Positions 26,424 to 35,349 of a stretch of DNA of 64,000 nt are shown piece by piece. Made by a program: the position numbers and the translations under genes. Source of the DNA: Bacillota bacterium (GTDB taxonomy: Bacteria; Bacillota; Clostridia; Christensenellales; CAG-138); the NCBI GenBank assembly GCA_023400985.1, contig JAEXEN010000034.1, positions 14,657-78,656 on the forward strand, in the 5' to 3' direction. Position 1 is the first letter of the stretch. Every line of letters begins with the position of its first letter. Under the pieces are notes generated by a model, which worked only from the letters and a program-made list of their open reading frames with translations, was not told the origin of the DNA and made no database searches.

Positions 26424-29078
26424 ATGATTCCGGTGAAATTCATCAGCAGGAAATTTCAAAACGAGCAGATCCAAAAAAACAAGCGTGACACCGAAGAAAA
26501 GCTTCGTTCTCTCGCTTTTTTGACGGGAGAGGAGCTGCTTATCCGCCTTTTTGCCGAACGAACGGGTCTTTCGAGCGATGAAGCCGAAACAAGGGAACAC
26601 GAGTTCGGGAAAAACGTGATTACCATAGGAAACAAAAACACGGTTTTGCACAGGCTCAGGGAAGCGGTCATCAACCCGTTCAACATCATTTTGCTTCTTG
26701 TCGCCGTTATCACCTATTTTACAGATGTCGTCGTATCATTAAGGCCCGACTATCTCACCGTGATCATAATTCTGTCGCTGATCACACTGTCCAGCTTGGT
26801 GGCCTTTGTGCAGAGCCAGCGTTCCAACACCGCCGCCGAAAAGCTCTCGAAGATGATCTCCAACAAGGCGGACGTTTGGCGGGACGGGAGGCTGGCCGAG
26901 ATCCCGATGGATGAGATCGTGCCGGGCGATATCGTACGGCTTTCGGCAGGCGACATGCTTCCGGCCGACGTGCGCTTTTTGGCCACCAAGGATACCTTTG
27001 TGGCGCAGGCGGCTTTGACCGGGGAATCTAACCCCGTGGAAAAATTCAGCGATGCGCGCAACAGCCCGGACGATGCCTTGACGGATCTCAAAAATATTGG
27101 GTTTATGGGTTCAAACGTTGTGAGCGGCAGCGCCACGGCGGTGGTGCTCATGACCGGCAACGACACCTATTTCGGCTCGATGGCCAAATCCCTGTCCGGG
27201 GATCGCGCCCAAACGAGCTTTGAACGCGGCGTAGGCTCGGTCAGCACGCTCCTGATGCGGATGATGCTCGTTATGGTCCCCATCGTTTTTACGATCAATG
27301 GGCTGTCAAAAGGCGATTGGACCGGCGCGCTGCTCTTTGCTATAAGCATTGCGGTGGGGCTCACGCCGGAAATGCTGCCCGTCATCATGACCTCGACGCT
27401 GGCGAAGGGTGCCGTTTCCATGTCCAAACACAAGGTAATCGTCCGCACTCTGGGCGCAATACAGACCTTTGGAGAGATGGACGTGCTTTGTACCGACAAA
27501 ACCGGCACGCTGACGGAAGATAAAATCGTGCTGGAAAAGTACATGAATCTGCACGGGGAAGACGATGTCCGCATCCTGCGCCACGCGTACCTCAACAGCT
27601 TTTTTCAGACGGGGCTCAAAAACCTGATCGATCTTGCCATCATCAACCGCGCCGAAAAAAACGGGTTTAAAAGCCTTCTTGACGCATACGTTCGCGAAGA
27701 TGAAATTCCCTTTGATTTTTCGCGCCGCAGGATGAGCGTGGTTTTACGGGATAAGAACGGCAAACGGCAATTGATCACCAAGGGCGCCGTGGAGGAAATC
27801 ATCGCCATTTCGTCTTTCGTGGAAATAAACGGGCGCGTTCTGCCGATGGATGAAGAGGCCCGGCGCATCGCGCTTGCGACGTACGAACGGCACAACGCCG
27901 AGGGGCTTCGCATGATTGCCGTGGCGCAAAAAAATGAGGTTCCCGACGTTGGTACGTTTGGCGTGGCCGACGAAAAAGATATGGTTCTGATCGGGTTTGT
28001 GGGCTTCCTTGACCCGCCCAAAGAGAGCGCCAAAGCCGCCATTCGCGCGTTAAAAGAATACGGCGTCCGGACGGTTGTCCTTACTGGGGACAGCGAAGGC
28101 GTTGCCATAAAGGTTTGCGGCAAGGTGGGCGTTAACACCTCGCGCCTTATTACGGGGCGCGACGTGGAACGGATGGATAGCGCCGCGCTAAAGGATGCGG
28201 TGAAGACCTGCGATTTGTTTGCGAAACTGTCGCCCTCTCAAAAAGAACGGGTGGTGAAAGCTTTTCAGTCCGCAGGGCATACGGTCGGTTATATGGGCGA
28301 CGGCATCAACGACGCTCCTCCGCTGCGCCAGGCGGATGTGGGAATTTCCGTGGACAGCGCCGTGGATATCGCCAAGGAGACCGCCGATATCATTTTGCTG
28401 AAAAAGGACTTGATGGTGCTTGAGGAGGGGGTCATCGAGGGTCGCCGCACCTTTGGGAACATCATCAAATACATCAAAATGGCGGCAAGTGGCAATTTCG
28501 GAAACATGATCTCGGTCGTTGCAGCCAGCATATTCCTGCCGTTTTTACCTATGCTGCCGGTGCAGATCCTCACGCAAAATCTGCTGTGCGACTTCTCGCA
28601 GATGGGCATACCGTTTGATAGCATGGATAAGGAGTATATTAAAAAGCCGCGCAAATGGGAAATGCGGTCGATCAAATCCTTTATGGCATTTTTAGGGCCG
28701 GTCAGCTCTATCTTTGATATTGCGTGCTTTGCCGTTATGTGGTGGGCCGTCGGCGCAAACACGGCGGAGCTGTCGCCGCTATTCCAGTGCGGGTGGTTCG
28801 TGTTTGGCACGGTATCACAGGTGCTCGTTATCCACATGATCCGCACGGCAAAAATACCGTTCCTGCAAAGCAGGCCGTCGCTGCCGCTCTTCCTGTCCAC
28901 ATTCCTGGTGGCTGGGGTGGCGCTTGCGACCGGCTTTACGGGTTTCGCGATCGGCCTTGACATGCAGCGCCTGCCGCTTGTATTTATTCCGTGGCTGGTT
29001 GTTATTTTAGCCGGTTATCTCCTGTGCGTACAGCTTATCAAGAAACTTTATGTGCGCCGGTATGGCGAATGGATGTAA
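26424..29078 (+). CDS. mgtA: Magnesium-translocating P-type ATPase (MgtA/MgtB type)
   Basis: 884 residues, P3B ATPase that imports Mg2+ across the membrane. Actuator motif LTGESNPVEKF, membrane motif VGLTPEMLPVI, phosphorylation site CTDKTGTLTEDKI, hinge VGYMGDGINDAPPLRQADVG and the MgtA-specific MAASGNFGNMISVVAASIF are all intact. About ten membrane segments are arranged in the standard order. The start is uncertain: ATG 26424 has its ribosome binding site too close, while GTG 26433 has GAAAGGG 9 nt upstream. The leader with a terminator and a short reading frame suggests attenuation. It lies between two catabolic clusters without obvious functional link to them. Confidence 0.93.
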   Translation: MIPVKFISRKFQNEQIQKNKRDTEEKLRSLAFLTGEELLIRLFAERTGLSSDEAETREHEFGKNVITIGNKNTVLHRLREAVINPFNIILLLVAVITYFTDVVVSLRPDYLTVIIILSLITLSSLVAFVQSQRSNTAAEKLSKMISNKADVWRDGRLAEIPMDEIVPGDIVRLSAGDMLPADVRFLATKDTFVAQAALTGESNPVEKFSDARNSPDDALTDLKNIGFMGSNVVSGSATAVVLMTGNDTYFGSMAKSLSGDRAQTSFERGVGSVSTLLMRMMLVMVPIVFTINGLSKGDWTGALLFAISIAVGLTPEMLPVIMTSTLAKGAVSMSKHKVIVRTLGAIQTFGEMDVLCTDKTGTLTEDKIVLEKYMNLHGEDDVRILRHAYLNSFFQTGLKNLIDLAIINRAEKNGFKSLLDAYVREDEIPFDFSRRRMSVVLRDKNGKRQLITKGAVEEIIAISSFVEINGRVLPMDEEARRIALATYERHNAEGLRMIAVAQKNEVPDVGTFGVADEKDMVLIGFVGFLDPPKESAKAAIRALKEYGVRTVVLTGDSEGVAIKVCGKVGVNTSRLITGRDVERMDSAALKDAVKTCDLFAKLSPSQKERVVKAFQSAGHTVGYMGDGINDAPPLRQADVGISVDSAVDIAKETADIILLKKDLMVLEEGVIEGRRTFGNIIKYIKMAASGNFGNMISVVAASIFLPFLPMLPVQILTQNLLCDFSQMGIPFDSMDKEYIKKPRKWEMRSIKSFMAFLGPVSSIFDIACFAVMWWAVGANTAELSPLFQCGWFVFGTVSQVLVIHMIRTAKIPFLQSRPSLPLFLSTFLVAGVALATGFTGFAIGLDMQRLPLVFIPWLVVILAGYLLCVQLIKKLYVRRYGEWM

Positions 29079-29214
29079 CGCCAAATGGCGGCGATAGGTT
29101 AGAACCGAAAAAGTCTCATTTGTCTTTTGGAACCGGTGAGCAGGTTCAAAGGTCGTTTCGCGTCGCCGCGGGAGCGGCTTCCTAAAACTCCCTTGCGACG
29201 GCTTGCAGGACTCG

Positions 29215-29538
29215 TTGTGGGCTTCCGGCTGGATTCATCCCGCACAGCGGGCGCTCAGCTCCGCCTCCGTCATTACCATATTGGCAATGCGTAGAAGCAG
29301 GTAGTTTGTGTATGTGCATCAAGTCCAAAAGCAAACGGCCCGTCTCAAAACGGGCCGTTTGCTTTTGATTACCATTGATAAAATAGGTATTTTAGTTTTG
29401 GACATAGGGGGTTCTGATTACGTGCGCATTTTTGTTTTTCTCGCACTTTTTCGCCTTCTCCTGTTCGGTATCCAATGCTGCTAAAAAACGGAGCCGGAAT
29501 TCGGACACGATCGTTCAGATTGCTGCCCTCGTTCGAAA
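29215..29538. repeat. Mosaic repeat family 2, copy downstream of the SH3 gene
   Basis: A diverged direct repeat of 30945-31294. Shared blocks include CCCGCACAGCGGGCG, CAGCTCCGCCTCCGTCATTA, GTAGTTTGTGTATGTGC, TTACCATTGATAAAA and GATCGTTCAGATT. The two copies bracket the SH3-domain gene, and this one runs right up to its stop codon. The upstream stretch 29079-29214 has no gene. Confidence 0.7.
29327..29366. terminator. Terminator hairpin inside repeat family 2
   Basis: AAAAGCAAACGGCCCG, an 8-nt loop and its perfect complement CGGGCCGTTTGCTTTT form a 16-bp stem usable in both directions. It can end both the ATPase transcript and, read on the minus strand, the SH3 gene transcript. Confidence 0.8.
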
Positions 29539-30639
29539 TTATTTGGATAGATACTTGGAGAATACGTAGCCGATCTGGCCGTTAAAAAGGACTTTTGACC
29601 AGTTGCCGGAAGCACTTAGGTATTGAACCTTCTCGCCCTTTTTAAGGCTGCCCATTACAGGATACCTGGTGCTGTTTGGGCCGGTGCGGACGTTGACGTT
29701 GGTGGTGGCAATCCGATATTGCTCGGGAGCGGCGGCACCGCTGTCGGTCGTTACGCCGGACAGGTACTTGTTAAATACAAACCCGATGCCGCCCTTGTAA
29801 AGGACCATGGCCCAGTTGCCGGAATCGCCCAGGTATTGAACCTTCTCGCCCTGCTTGAGCGCACCGATCACGGGATATTGCGAGCTGCTAGGCCCGGAGC
29901 GGACATTAACGTTGGCGGTAGCGTTACGGTAGTATGGGGCGCTCTGGCTGACGGGGTCGGCCAAATACTGGCTGAAAACGTAACCAACGGTGTTATGATA
30001 AGAAATTTTGGACCAATTTCCGCTTTTGCCCAAATACTTTATGAGCTGGCCCTTTTTTAAAGAGCCGATGGCAGGATATTTGATGCTGTTTGGGCCGGTG
30101 CGGATGTTGACGTTGGCGGTAGCGACCCGGTATTGCTCGGGAGAGGCGCCGCCGCCATCGGTCATTGCGTCAGACAGGTACTTGCCGAACACAAACCCAA
30201 TATCGCCGCTATAAAGGACCATGGCCCAACTGCCGGAATCACCTAGATATTGAACCTTCTCGCCTTTTTTGAGCGTGCCGATCACGGGATATTGCAAGCT
30301 GCCGGGCCCGGAACGGATGTTTACGCCGGTGGTGGCACTGCGGTAGTATTTGGTGGGCTGGTTAATGGGGTCGGTCAAATACTCGCTAAAAACGTAGCCG
30401 ATGGTATCTCCATAGGAAATTTTGGACCAGTTTCCGTCTTTGCCTAAATACTTTACAATTTGGCCCTTTTTTAAGGAGCCGATGGCAGGATATTGAGCGC
30501 TGCTTGGGCCCGTGCGAACGTTGACACTGGCGGTGGCGACCCGGTATTCTGCCGATTGCGTGGTTGCGGCCAAAGCGGACACGCCCAAAGGTAGCAGCAT
30601 GGTTAGAACAAGTAAGGTCGCGATCAGTCGTTTGAACAT
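29539..30639 (-). CDS. Secreted protein with five bacterial SH3 domains
   Basis: 366 residues. A Sec signal peptide (FKRLIATLLVLTMLLPLGV, cleavage near ALAA) is followed by five SH3b domains of about 65 residues and nothing else. Domains 1, 3 and 5 share one form (NVRTGP, IGSLKKGQ, NWSKISY, VFS-YL), and domains 2 and 4 another (RSGP-S-QYPVIG, KGEKVQYLGDSG, WAMVLY, IGFVF-KYL). This gives an A-B-A-B-A order that implies duplication of a two-domain unit. SH3b domains bind cell-wall peptides. Without a catalytic domain it is likely a wall-bound or adhesive protein. AGGAGG lies 7 nt before the ATG. Confidence 0.88.
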   Translation of the reverse strand: MFKRLIATLLVLTMLLPLGVSALAATTQSAEYRVATASVNVRTGPSSAQYPAIGSLKKGQIVKYLGKDGNWSKISYGDTIGYVFSEYLTDPINQPTKYYRSATTGVNIRSGPGSLQYPVIGTLKKGEKVQYLGDSGSWAMVLYSGDIGFVFGKYLSDAMTDGGGASPEQYRVATANVNIRTGPNSIKYPAIGSLKKGQLIKYLGKSGNWSKISYHNTVGYVFSQYLADPVSQSAPYYRNATANVNVRSGPSSSQYPVIGALKQGEKVQYLGDSGNWAMVLYKGGIGFVFNKYLSGVTTDSGAAAPEQYRIATTNVNVRTGPNSTRYPVMGSLKKGEKVQYLSASGNWSKVLFNGQIGYVFSKYLSK

Positions 30640-30825
30640 ATTTTTGCCTCCTGTGTGTAATACTGTTATATTTGGAAACGCTGGCGCTTTATGATTTGTT
30701 GCAAGGGGGTTCAACCCAATTCAGGAAATTCCTGTATGCGCTTCCTAAAGCCTTCTTAAAAAAAGTTCTCATGTATCTTATTTCGCCATAGATTATTTCT
30801 TAATGCTCCCCACCTCACCGGATTT

Positions 30826-30905
30826 CCAGCTTGCTATATCCGCAACACCCGTAGGCTAGTGACCGAAGGCGCCTTCATTACCAAGGTGGTAATGTTTACA
30901 GGCAG
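30826..30905. repeat. Partial copy of repeat family 2
   Basis: The stretch includes CTTGCTATATCCGCAACACCCG and a TTCATTACCAAGGTGGTAATG hairpin, both recognisable modules of the longer copies at 29215 and 30945. It lies upstream of the SH3 gene. No gene is seen between 30640 and 31414. Confidence 0.5.
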
Positions 30906-30944
30906 GCAGTTCATGGCGGTAAGCAAACACGTCCTAGACTTCCG

Positions 30945-31294
30945 CTTCGCTATATCCCGCACTGCGGGCGTTCAGTTCCGCCCCTGTCATTAATGCATCG
31001 AGACAAGTAGTTTGAATATGTGCGACAAGGCTCCAAAGCAAATACCCGCCCCTGTTGGGACGGGTATTTGCTTTGTTTACCATTGATAAAAAGATATTTT
31101 GATCTTGGGCGATGGGGCTCTGCCTACGTCCTGATTTTTGTTACTGCTTACGCTCTTTGTGTTTTTTTGGTCTTATGTCCAATTCGGTTTTTCCGAAAGG
31201 GTGTGTAAAAAGGCCGGTTGTTCTCAGCAATTTTGCCGAAAGAGAAAATCGGAAGCTGTATATGATCGTTCAGATTTCGCCCTCATTCAAAATT
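30945..31294. repeat. Mosaic repeat family 2, copy upstream of the SH3 gene
   Basis: Direct-repeat partner of 29215-29538. The central terminator hairpin (CAAAGCAAATACCCG/CGGGTATTTGCTTTG, 31034-31048 with 31061-31075) has wholly different paired bases from the other copy but keeps the outer AAGCAAA/TTTGCTT frame. The copy ends at the same AAATTA boundary where the other meets the SH3 stop codon. Confidence 0.7.
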
Positions 31295-31314
31295 ACCGCA
31301 GTTGCCACTTTCTA

Positions 31315-31346
31315 AAATGGTGCCCTTGTTCGCTTGAAATGGTGCC
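31315..31346. mobile_element. Possible remnant of an IS end (two 10-bp repeats)
   Basis: AAATGGTGCC occurs at 31315-31324 and 31337-31346, exactly 22 bp apart. Short repeats with about 22-bp spacing are typical of IS21-family termini, where transposase binds. No transposase genes are present, so this is at most a relic. Confidence 0.25.
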
Positions 31347-31414
31347 TTTGCCGATGATCCGGGTTTGATTGGCGAACATCTTGCAGTTGGCTGAGCGCGG
31401 GCGCCGACAGGTTT

Positions 31415-32695
31415 TTAAGCTTTCTGCGTAAGCTTTTCGAGCGCCGCAAGTTTGAGGCAGATGCAAAGTCCCTCCACGGCGGCCTTAAGCTCCTCCAATG
31501 AAGGCAGCGTGGGCGCGACGCGAATGTTGCTGTCGTGCGGATCCTTGCCGTACGGGAAGGCCGCGCCGGCAGGCGTCATCACAATCCCCGCCTCCTCGCA
31601 GAGCTTAAGCGCGCGCTTCGCCGTGCCTTCCATGGTGTATAGACAAATGAAATATCCGCCTTTCGGACGGTTCCACGAACCGAAGCCGAGAGGTTTGATT
31701 TCCCGTTCGAAGGCGTCGAGCACGGTATCGAATTTCGGTTTCAGGACTTTGGCGTGTTTTTTCATAAGCTCGAGCACACCCGCTTTGTTTTTGAGGTACC
31801 TTACATGGCGGAGCTGGTTCATCTTATCGTAGCTGATGCTCTGTACGTCGATGAGGTTGACCATATAATCCATATTGGCCTTGCTCATAGCCATCGCCGC
31901 GATACCGGCGCCGGGCAGGGTGATCTTCGACGTGGAGGCAAACTCCACCACCATATCCAGATTTCCGCTTTTCGCGCAGAGAGAGAGGATGTCTTCGAAG
32001 GGAACGAAACCGCCCTCAAATTCGTGCACGCAGTAAGCATTATCCCACATAATGATAAAGTCCTTTGCCGCGGGCTTCATGGCTGCCATGCGGCGCACGA
32101 TCGCATCGGAAAAAGCAATACCTGCGGGATTGGCGTATTTGGGCACGCACCAAATACCCTTTACGCTTTCATCCTCGATGAGCTCCTCCACCGCGTTCAT
32201 ATCCGGCCCATCCTCGTTGAGGGGCACGTAAATCATCTCCATGCCGAAGGTGGCGCATATGCGAAAATGCCTGTCGTAACCCGGCGAAGGGCATAGGAAT
32301 TTCACTTTTTCGAGCTTGCACCAAGGCTTCTCGCTGTGCAGAAGGCCGTGCGTATAAGCTTTGGAAATGATATCGTACATGAGCGTGAGGCTCGAGCTGC
32401 CGGCCGCGAACACCTGATCGTATTTCACGCCCAAAAGCTCGGCCCAGAATGTGCGCGCGCACGGAAGGCCCATCGGCGTGCCGTAGTTGCGCGCGTCGAT
32501 ATTGCCGTCCATGCAGTCTTCGGGCGTTTGCAGGTTCGTAAGCATGTCCATTACCAAATCGAGCTGCGCCGCGCCGGGCTTGCCGCGCGCCATGTTGAGA
32601 TTCATCCCTTTTGCCTTGAATTTTTCGTATGCCGCCTTTTCCTTTTCATATTCCCTGTCGAGCTCAGGCATGGACATTTCGCTGTATGCTTTCAT
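31415..32695 (-). CDS. Class Ic aspartate aminotransferase (Asp_aminotransf family)
   Basis: 426 residues, PLP fold type I. It belongs to the PF12897 group, which includes the mycobacterial aspartate aminotransferase Rv3722c. Family marks are NMARGKPGAAQLDL, RNYGTPMGLP, AAGSSSLTLMYD, VPKYANPAGI, DNAYCVHEF and the PLP lysine in ASTSKITLPGAG. It would convert aspartate and 2-oxoglutarate to oxaloacetate and glutamate. Start at 32695 with GAGGT upstream; the longer frame has no support. It is the last gene of the 10-kb minus-strand operon. Placed after the ring hydrolase and pyrB, it could remove the amino group of aspartate released from N-carbamoylaspartate. Confidence 0.85.
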   Translation of the reverse strand: MKAYSEMSMPELDREYEKEKAAYEKFKAKGMNLNMARGKPGAAQLDLVMDMLTNLQTPEDCMDGNIDARNYGTPMGLPCARTFWAELLGVKYDQVFAAGSSSLTLMYDIISKAYTHGLLHSEKPWCKLEKVKFLCPSPGYDRHFRICATFGMEMIYVPLNEDGPDMNAVEELIEDESVKGIWCVPKYANPAGIAFSDAIVRRMAAMKPAAKDFIIMWDNAYCVHEFEGGFVPFEDILSLCAKSGNLDMVVEFASTSKITLPGAGIAAMAMSKANMDYMVNLIDVQSISYDKMNQLRHVRYLKNKAGVLELMKKHAKVLKPKFDTVLDAFEREIKPLGFGSWNRPKGGYFICLYTMEGTAKRALKLCEEAGIVMTPAGAAFPYGKDPHDSNIRVAPTLPSLEELKAAVEGLCICLKLAALEKLTQKA

Positions 32696-32824
32696 GATTT
32701 CTACCTCTTTTTTTCTTTGCGTTCTATTTTTTGGTATCAAACGAAAGCCTTGCGGCACAAGGCTTTTCAAACAGATGTTTTTTAAGAAGCGGAGCGCGCC
32801 TATGCGACGTGCGGGAAGGTAAAT

Positions 32825-34222
32825 TTATTTTTCGGGCCGGATGAACCTGCCGTACGGCTCGCTTACGATGGCACCGTTTTCCGCCATGGTATGCCCGCGC
32901 AGAATGGTTTTAACCGGTTTGCCCTTGAACGTACGCTTGTCGTAAGGCGAAAGCTTGGTGCGCGACTGCATTTGTTCCTGATGGAATACATATTCCTGCT
33001 CCATATCCACCACAACGATATCCGCGTCCGTGCCCGGCAGCAGGGATCCTTTTGTGGGATAGGTGCCGAACATGCGCGCAGGCTGTTCGCTTAAGACCTC
33101 TACGAGCTTGTTAATTGACATTTTGCCCTTGCTTACCGCATCGATCAAAACAAGGCTCATGGTTTCGATGGTCGCCGCGCCTGCGGGCGCTTCCCAGAGG
33201 CCGCGCTTTTTTTCCGCCTCGGTATGCGGCGCGTGGTCGGAGCAGACAAAGGAAAGCGTGCCGTCCAAGAGACCGTTCCACAGCTTGTCCTGGTCGTACT
33301 TGGTGCGCACGGGAGGATACCCTTTGATCATGGCGCCAAGCTGAGCTGCGTCTTCATCGGTAAGCGCAAGGTATTGCGGGCAGGTTTCGCCCGTCACATG
33401 GATGCCTTTTGCCTGCGCTTCGCGGATCAAATCCACACCGTCGCCCGCGGCAAGATGCAGGATATGCAGATGCGTACCAAGTTCCTTTGCCAGCGAAATC
33501 GCCGTTTCGATGATGGTGGTCTCCGAAAACGGGGGGCGTGTGCGCAGCAAGGCCGCATAACTCGTGTCGCCGCTTTCCATCACTTCCTTGGTCAAAACCT
33601 TGATGATGTCGAAATTCTCCGCATGAATGCCGACCATTTTGCCGGTTTTCGCCACTTCGCGGAAGATTTTATAGATCTGGCCTACGTCTGGCGGGGCAAT
33701 CACATCCGTCATGCCTTCGCGGTAGTTGTAGATGAGCTGGTATTCCTTGGCGTCGATGGCATAGCCCCAGAAAAACTTGAAGCCCACAACGCCGGCGTCG
33801 GCCATGGCCTGCAGCTCGTGGTTGTTGAGGTCGCCAAGGCAAAGACCCCACATGCCGAAGTCCACATGCGCTTTGGGCGTGATGCACGCGATCAGGTCGT
33901 TCATGCGGTCCACGTTGTAGATGGCAGGGTTGCAGTTGGGCATTTCATAAATGGTGGTGATGCCGCTCACGGCGCCTGCACGCGAGGAATGGAAGAAATC
34001 CTCTTTCTCGTGCGCACCCTTGAACCCGTCGCGGGAGTGCACGTGCGTGTCGATGAAGCCGGGCAAAACATATTTGCCTCGGGCATCGGTCGTTTCGCGC
34101 GCCTCACCCAGGTTCTCCTTCGTGACCGCGGCGATTTTTCCGTCTTTTATGTAGATGTCTGCCTCAAATACGTCATCTGCACTTACGAGCGTCCCGTTCT
34201 TCACAACATGGTCCCACAGCAT
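32825..34222 (-). CDS. Dihydroorotase/allantoinase-family cyclic amidohydrolase
   Basis: 465 residues, metal-dependent amidohydrolase that opens cyclic ureides. Metal ligands: DTHVHSRD, carbamylated lysine in VGFKFF, HAEN, HILHL, and catalytic CSDHAPHT. The general build is allantoinase-like (GETCPQYL, RPPFSETTIIE, TKTILRG-type tail). However, it keeps the arginine of HVHxR and the asparagine of MPN, which hold the substrate carboxylate in dihydroorotases. Allantoinases such as E. coli AllB have HIS and MPLN there. I therefore favour a carboxylated ring such as dihydroorotate or carboxymethylhydantoin. AAGGAGG lies 10 nt before the ATG at 34222. Confidence 0.82.
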   Translation of the reverse strand: MLWDHVVKNGTLVSADDVFEADIYIKDGKIAAVTKENLGEARETTDARGKYVLPGFIDTHVHSRDGFKGAHEKEDFFHSSRAGAVSGITTIYEMPNCNPAIYNVDRMNDLIACITPKAHVDFGMWGLCLGDLNNHELQAMADAGVVGFKFFWGYAIDAKEYQLIYNYREGMTDVIAPPDVGQIYKIFREVAKTGKMVGIHAENFDIIKVLTKEVMESGDTSYAALLRTRPPFSETTIIETAISLAKELGTHLHILHLAAGDGVDLIREAQAKGIHVTGETCPQYLALTDEDAAQLGAMIKGYPPVRTKYDQDKLWNGLLDGTLSFVCSDHAPHTEAEKKRGLWEAPAGAATIETMSLVLIDAVSKGKMSINKLVEVLSEQPARMFGTYPTKGSLLPGTDADIVVVDMEQEYVFHQEQMQSRTKLSPYDKRTFKGKPVKTILRGHTMAENGAIVSEPYGRFIRPEK

Positions 34223-34358
34223 ATTCCAGTAGCCTCCTTGAATGGTATTTTTCGCGGCCGTGTTTGTGTATGGCCTATAATATATGCCGGGCAGCAAAAT
34301 CTGCTTTGCCTCGGGGGAGAGGAGCCTGCAAACCTCGTTGCCCGGCAAATGCCTATTC

Positions 34359-35285
34359 TTATGCCCTGCCGGTTACGAGGCCGAGAAGCGCCATGCGTAG
34401 GTACATACCGTTATGCGCCTGACGGAAATAGGCTGCGCCTTCATAGCCGTCCACATCTGTGGAGATTTCATCCACGCGAGGCAGCGGATGCAGAATGGTG
34501 ATGCCCGGCTTGGCCGCCTTTATTAGTTCGCGATCTACAATGTAGCTGCCCTTGCACTTTTCATAGTCCGCAAGGTCTGTAAAACGCTCGCGCTGCACGC
34601 GCGTAACATACACGAAGTCCGACTGCGAAAGCGCCTCGCGAACATCGCTGGTTTCCGTGATGTTCGCCCCGCGGGAACGCAGTTCGTTTGTGATCTCCTC
34701 GGGCATTTTCAACGCTTCGGGGGATGCGAATATCATCCGGTTGCCGAACTGCTGCATGAGGTAGCCGAGGCTATGCACCGTTCGCCCATATTTGAGATCG
34801 CCCAGAAAGGTGATCGTCTGGCCGCCGAGGTGGCCTTTTTCCTTACGCATCGTATAAATATCCAAAAGTGCCTGCGTGGGATGCTGGCCGGCGCCGTCGC
34901 CGCCGTTGATGACCGGATGCACTGCAATTTCGGCTGCCGTCTGCGCGGAACCTTTCTGCGGATGGCGCATGACGATGGCGTCCACATAACCGTCTACGGT
35001 GCTTATGGTATCCTGCATGGTTTCGCCCTTGGCGGAAGAGGATGCGCTTGCATCGGCCATGCTTATAACCTTTGCGCCCGTGCGGTTGATGGCCGCTTCA
35101 AAGGAGAGGCGCGTACGGGTGGACGGCTCAAAGAAGAGCGTCGCAATCACTAGGCCATCGAGATCATGGATGACCTCGCCTGCCTTGACGCGCTTTTCAT
35201 ACTGCGCGGCGGTATTCATGATGCAGTCGAGCTGCTGGTTGGTAAATTGATAGCCGTTCAGGATATCGAGACCCTTGAAATCCAT
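34359..35285 (-). CDS. pyrB: Aspartate carbamoyltransferase catalytic chain (copy 2)
   Basis: 308 residues, about 80% identical by eye to the copy at 19187-20122. All active-site motifs are retained: FFEPSTRTRLSFE, SSSAKGET, MRHP, GQHPTQALLDIYT, YGRTVHSL, TRVQRER and HPLPRVDEI. The aspartate-side residues (Arg and Gln of TRVQ) are intact, so specificity has not visibly drifted towards another amino acid. It lies between the IclR regulator and the ring hydrolase in a catabolic-looking operon and has no pyrI partner. Phosphorolysis of N-carbamoylaspartate to carbamoyl phosphate and aspartate is the likely direction here (inference). AAAGGAG precedes the ATG. Confidence 0.92.
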   Translation of the reverse strand: MDFKGLDILNGYQFTNQQLDCIMNTAAQYEKRVKAGEVIHDLDGLVIATLFFEPSTRTRLSFEAAINRTGAKVISMADASASSSAKGETMQDTISTVDGYVDAIVMRHPQKGSAQTAAEIAVHPVINGGDGAGQHPTQALLDIYTMRKEKGHLGGQTITFLGDLKYGRTVHSLGYLMQQFGNRMIFASPEALKMPEEITNELRSRGANITETSDVREALSQSDFVYVTRVQRERFTDLADYEKCKGSYIVDRELIKAAKPGITILHPLPRVDEISTDVDGYEGAAYFRQAHNGMYLRMALLGLVTGRA

Positions 35286-35349
35286 AGGGAAAACTCTCCT
35301 TTATATATTATTAAGAAAATTTACACCCGAGACAGGCATAGCGTAAAAG

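Noticed and set aside
32825..34222. Plain allantoinase assignment with an allantoin degradation pathway
   Set aside because: The protein keeps the dihydroorotase Arg and Asn, and no allantoate amidohydrolase, ureidoglycolate enzyme or oxamate transcarbamoylase is present.
33224..34501. 425-codon plus-strand frame opposite the ring hydrolase and pyrB2
   Set aside because: The minus strand carries clear enzyme motifs, and this frame crosses two real genes and their gap.
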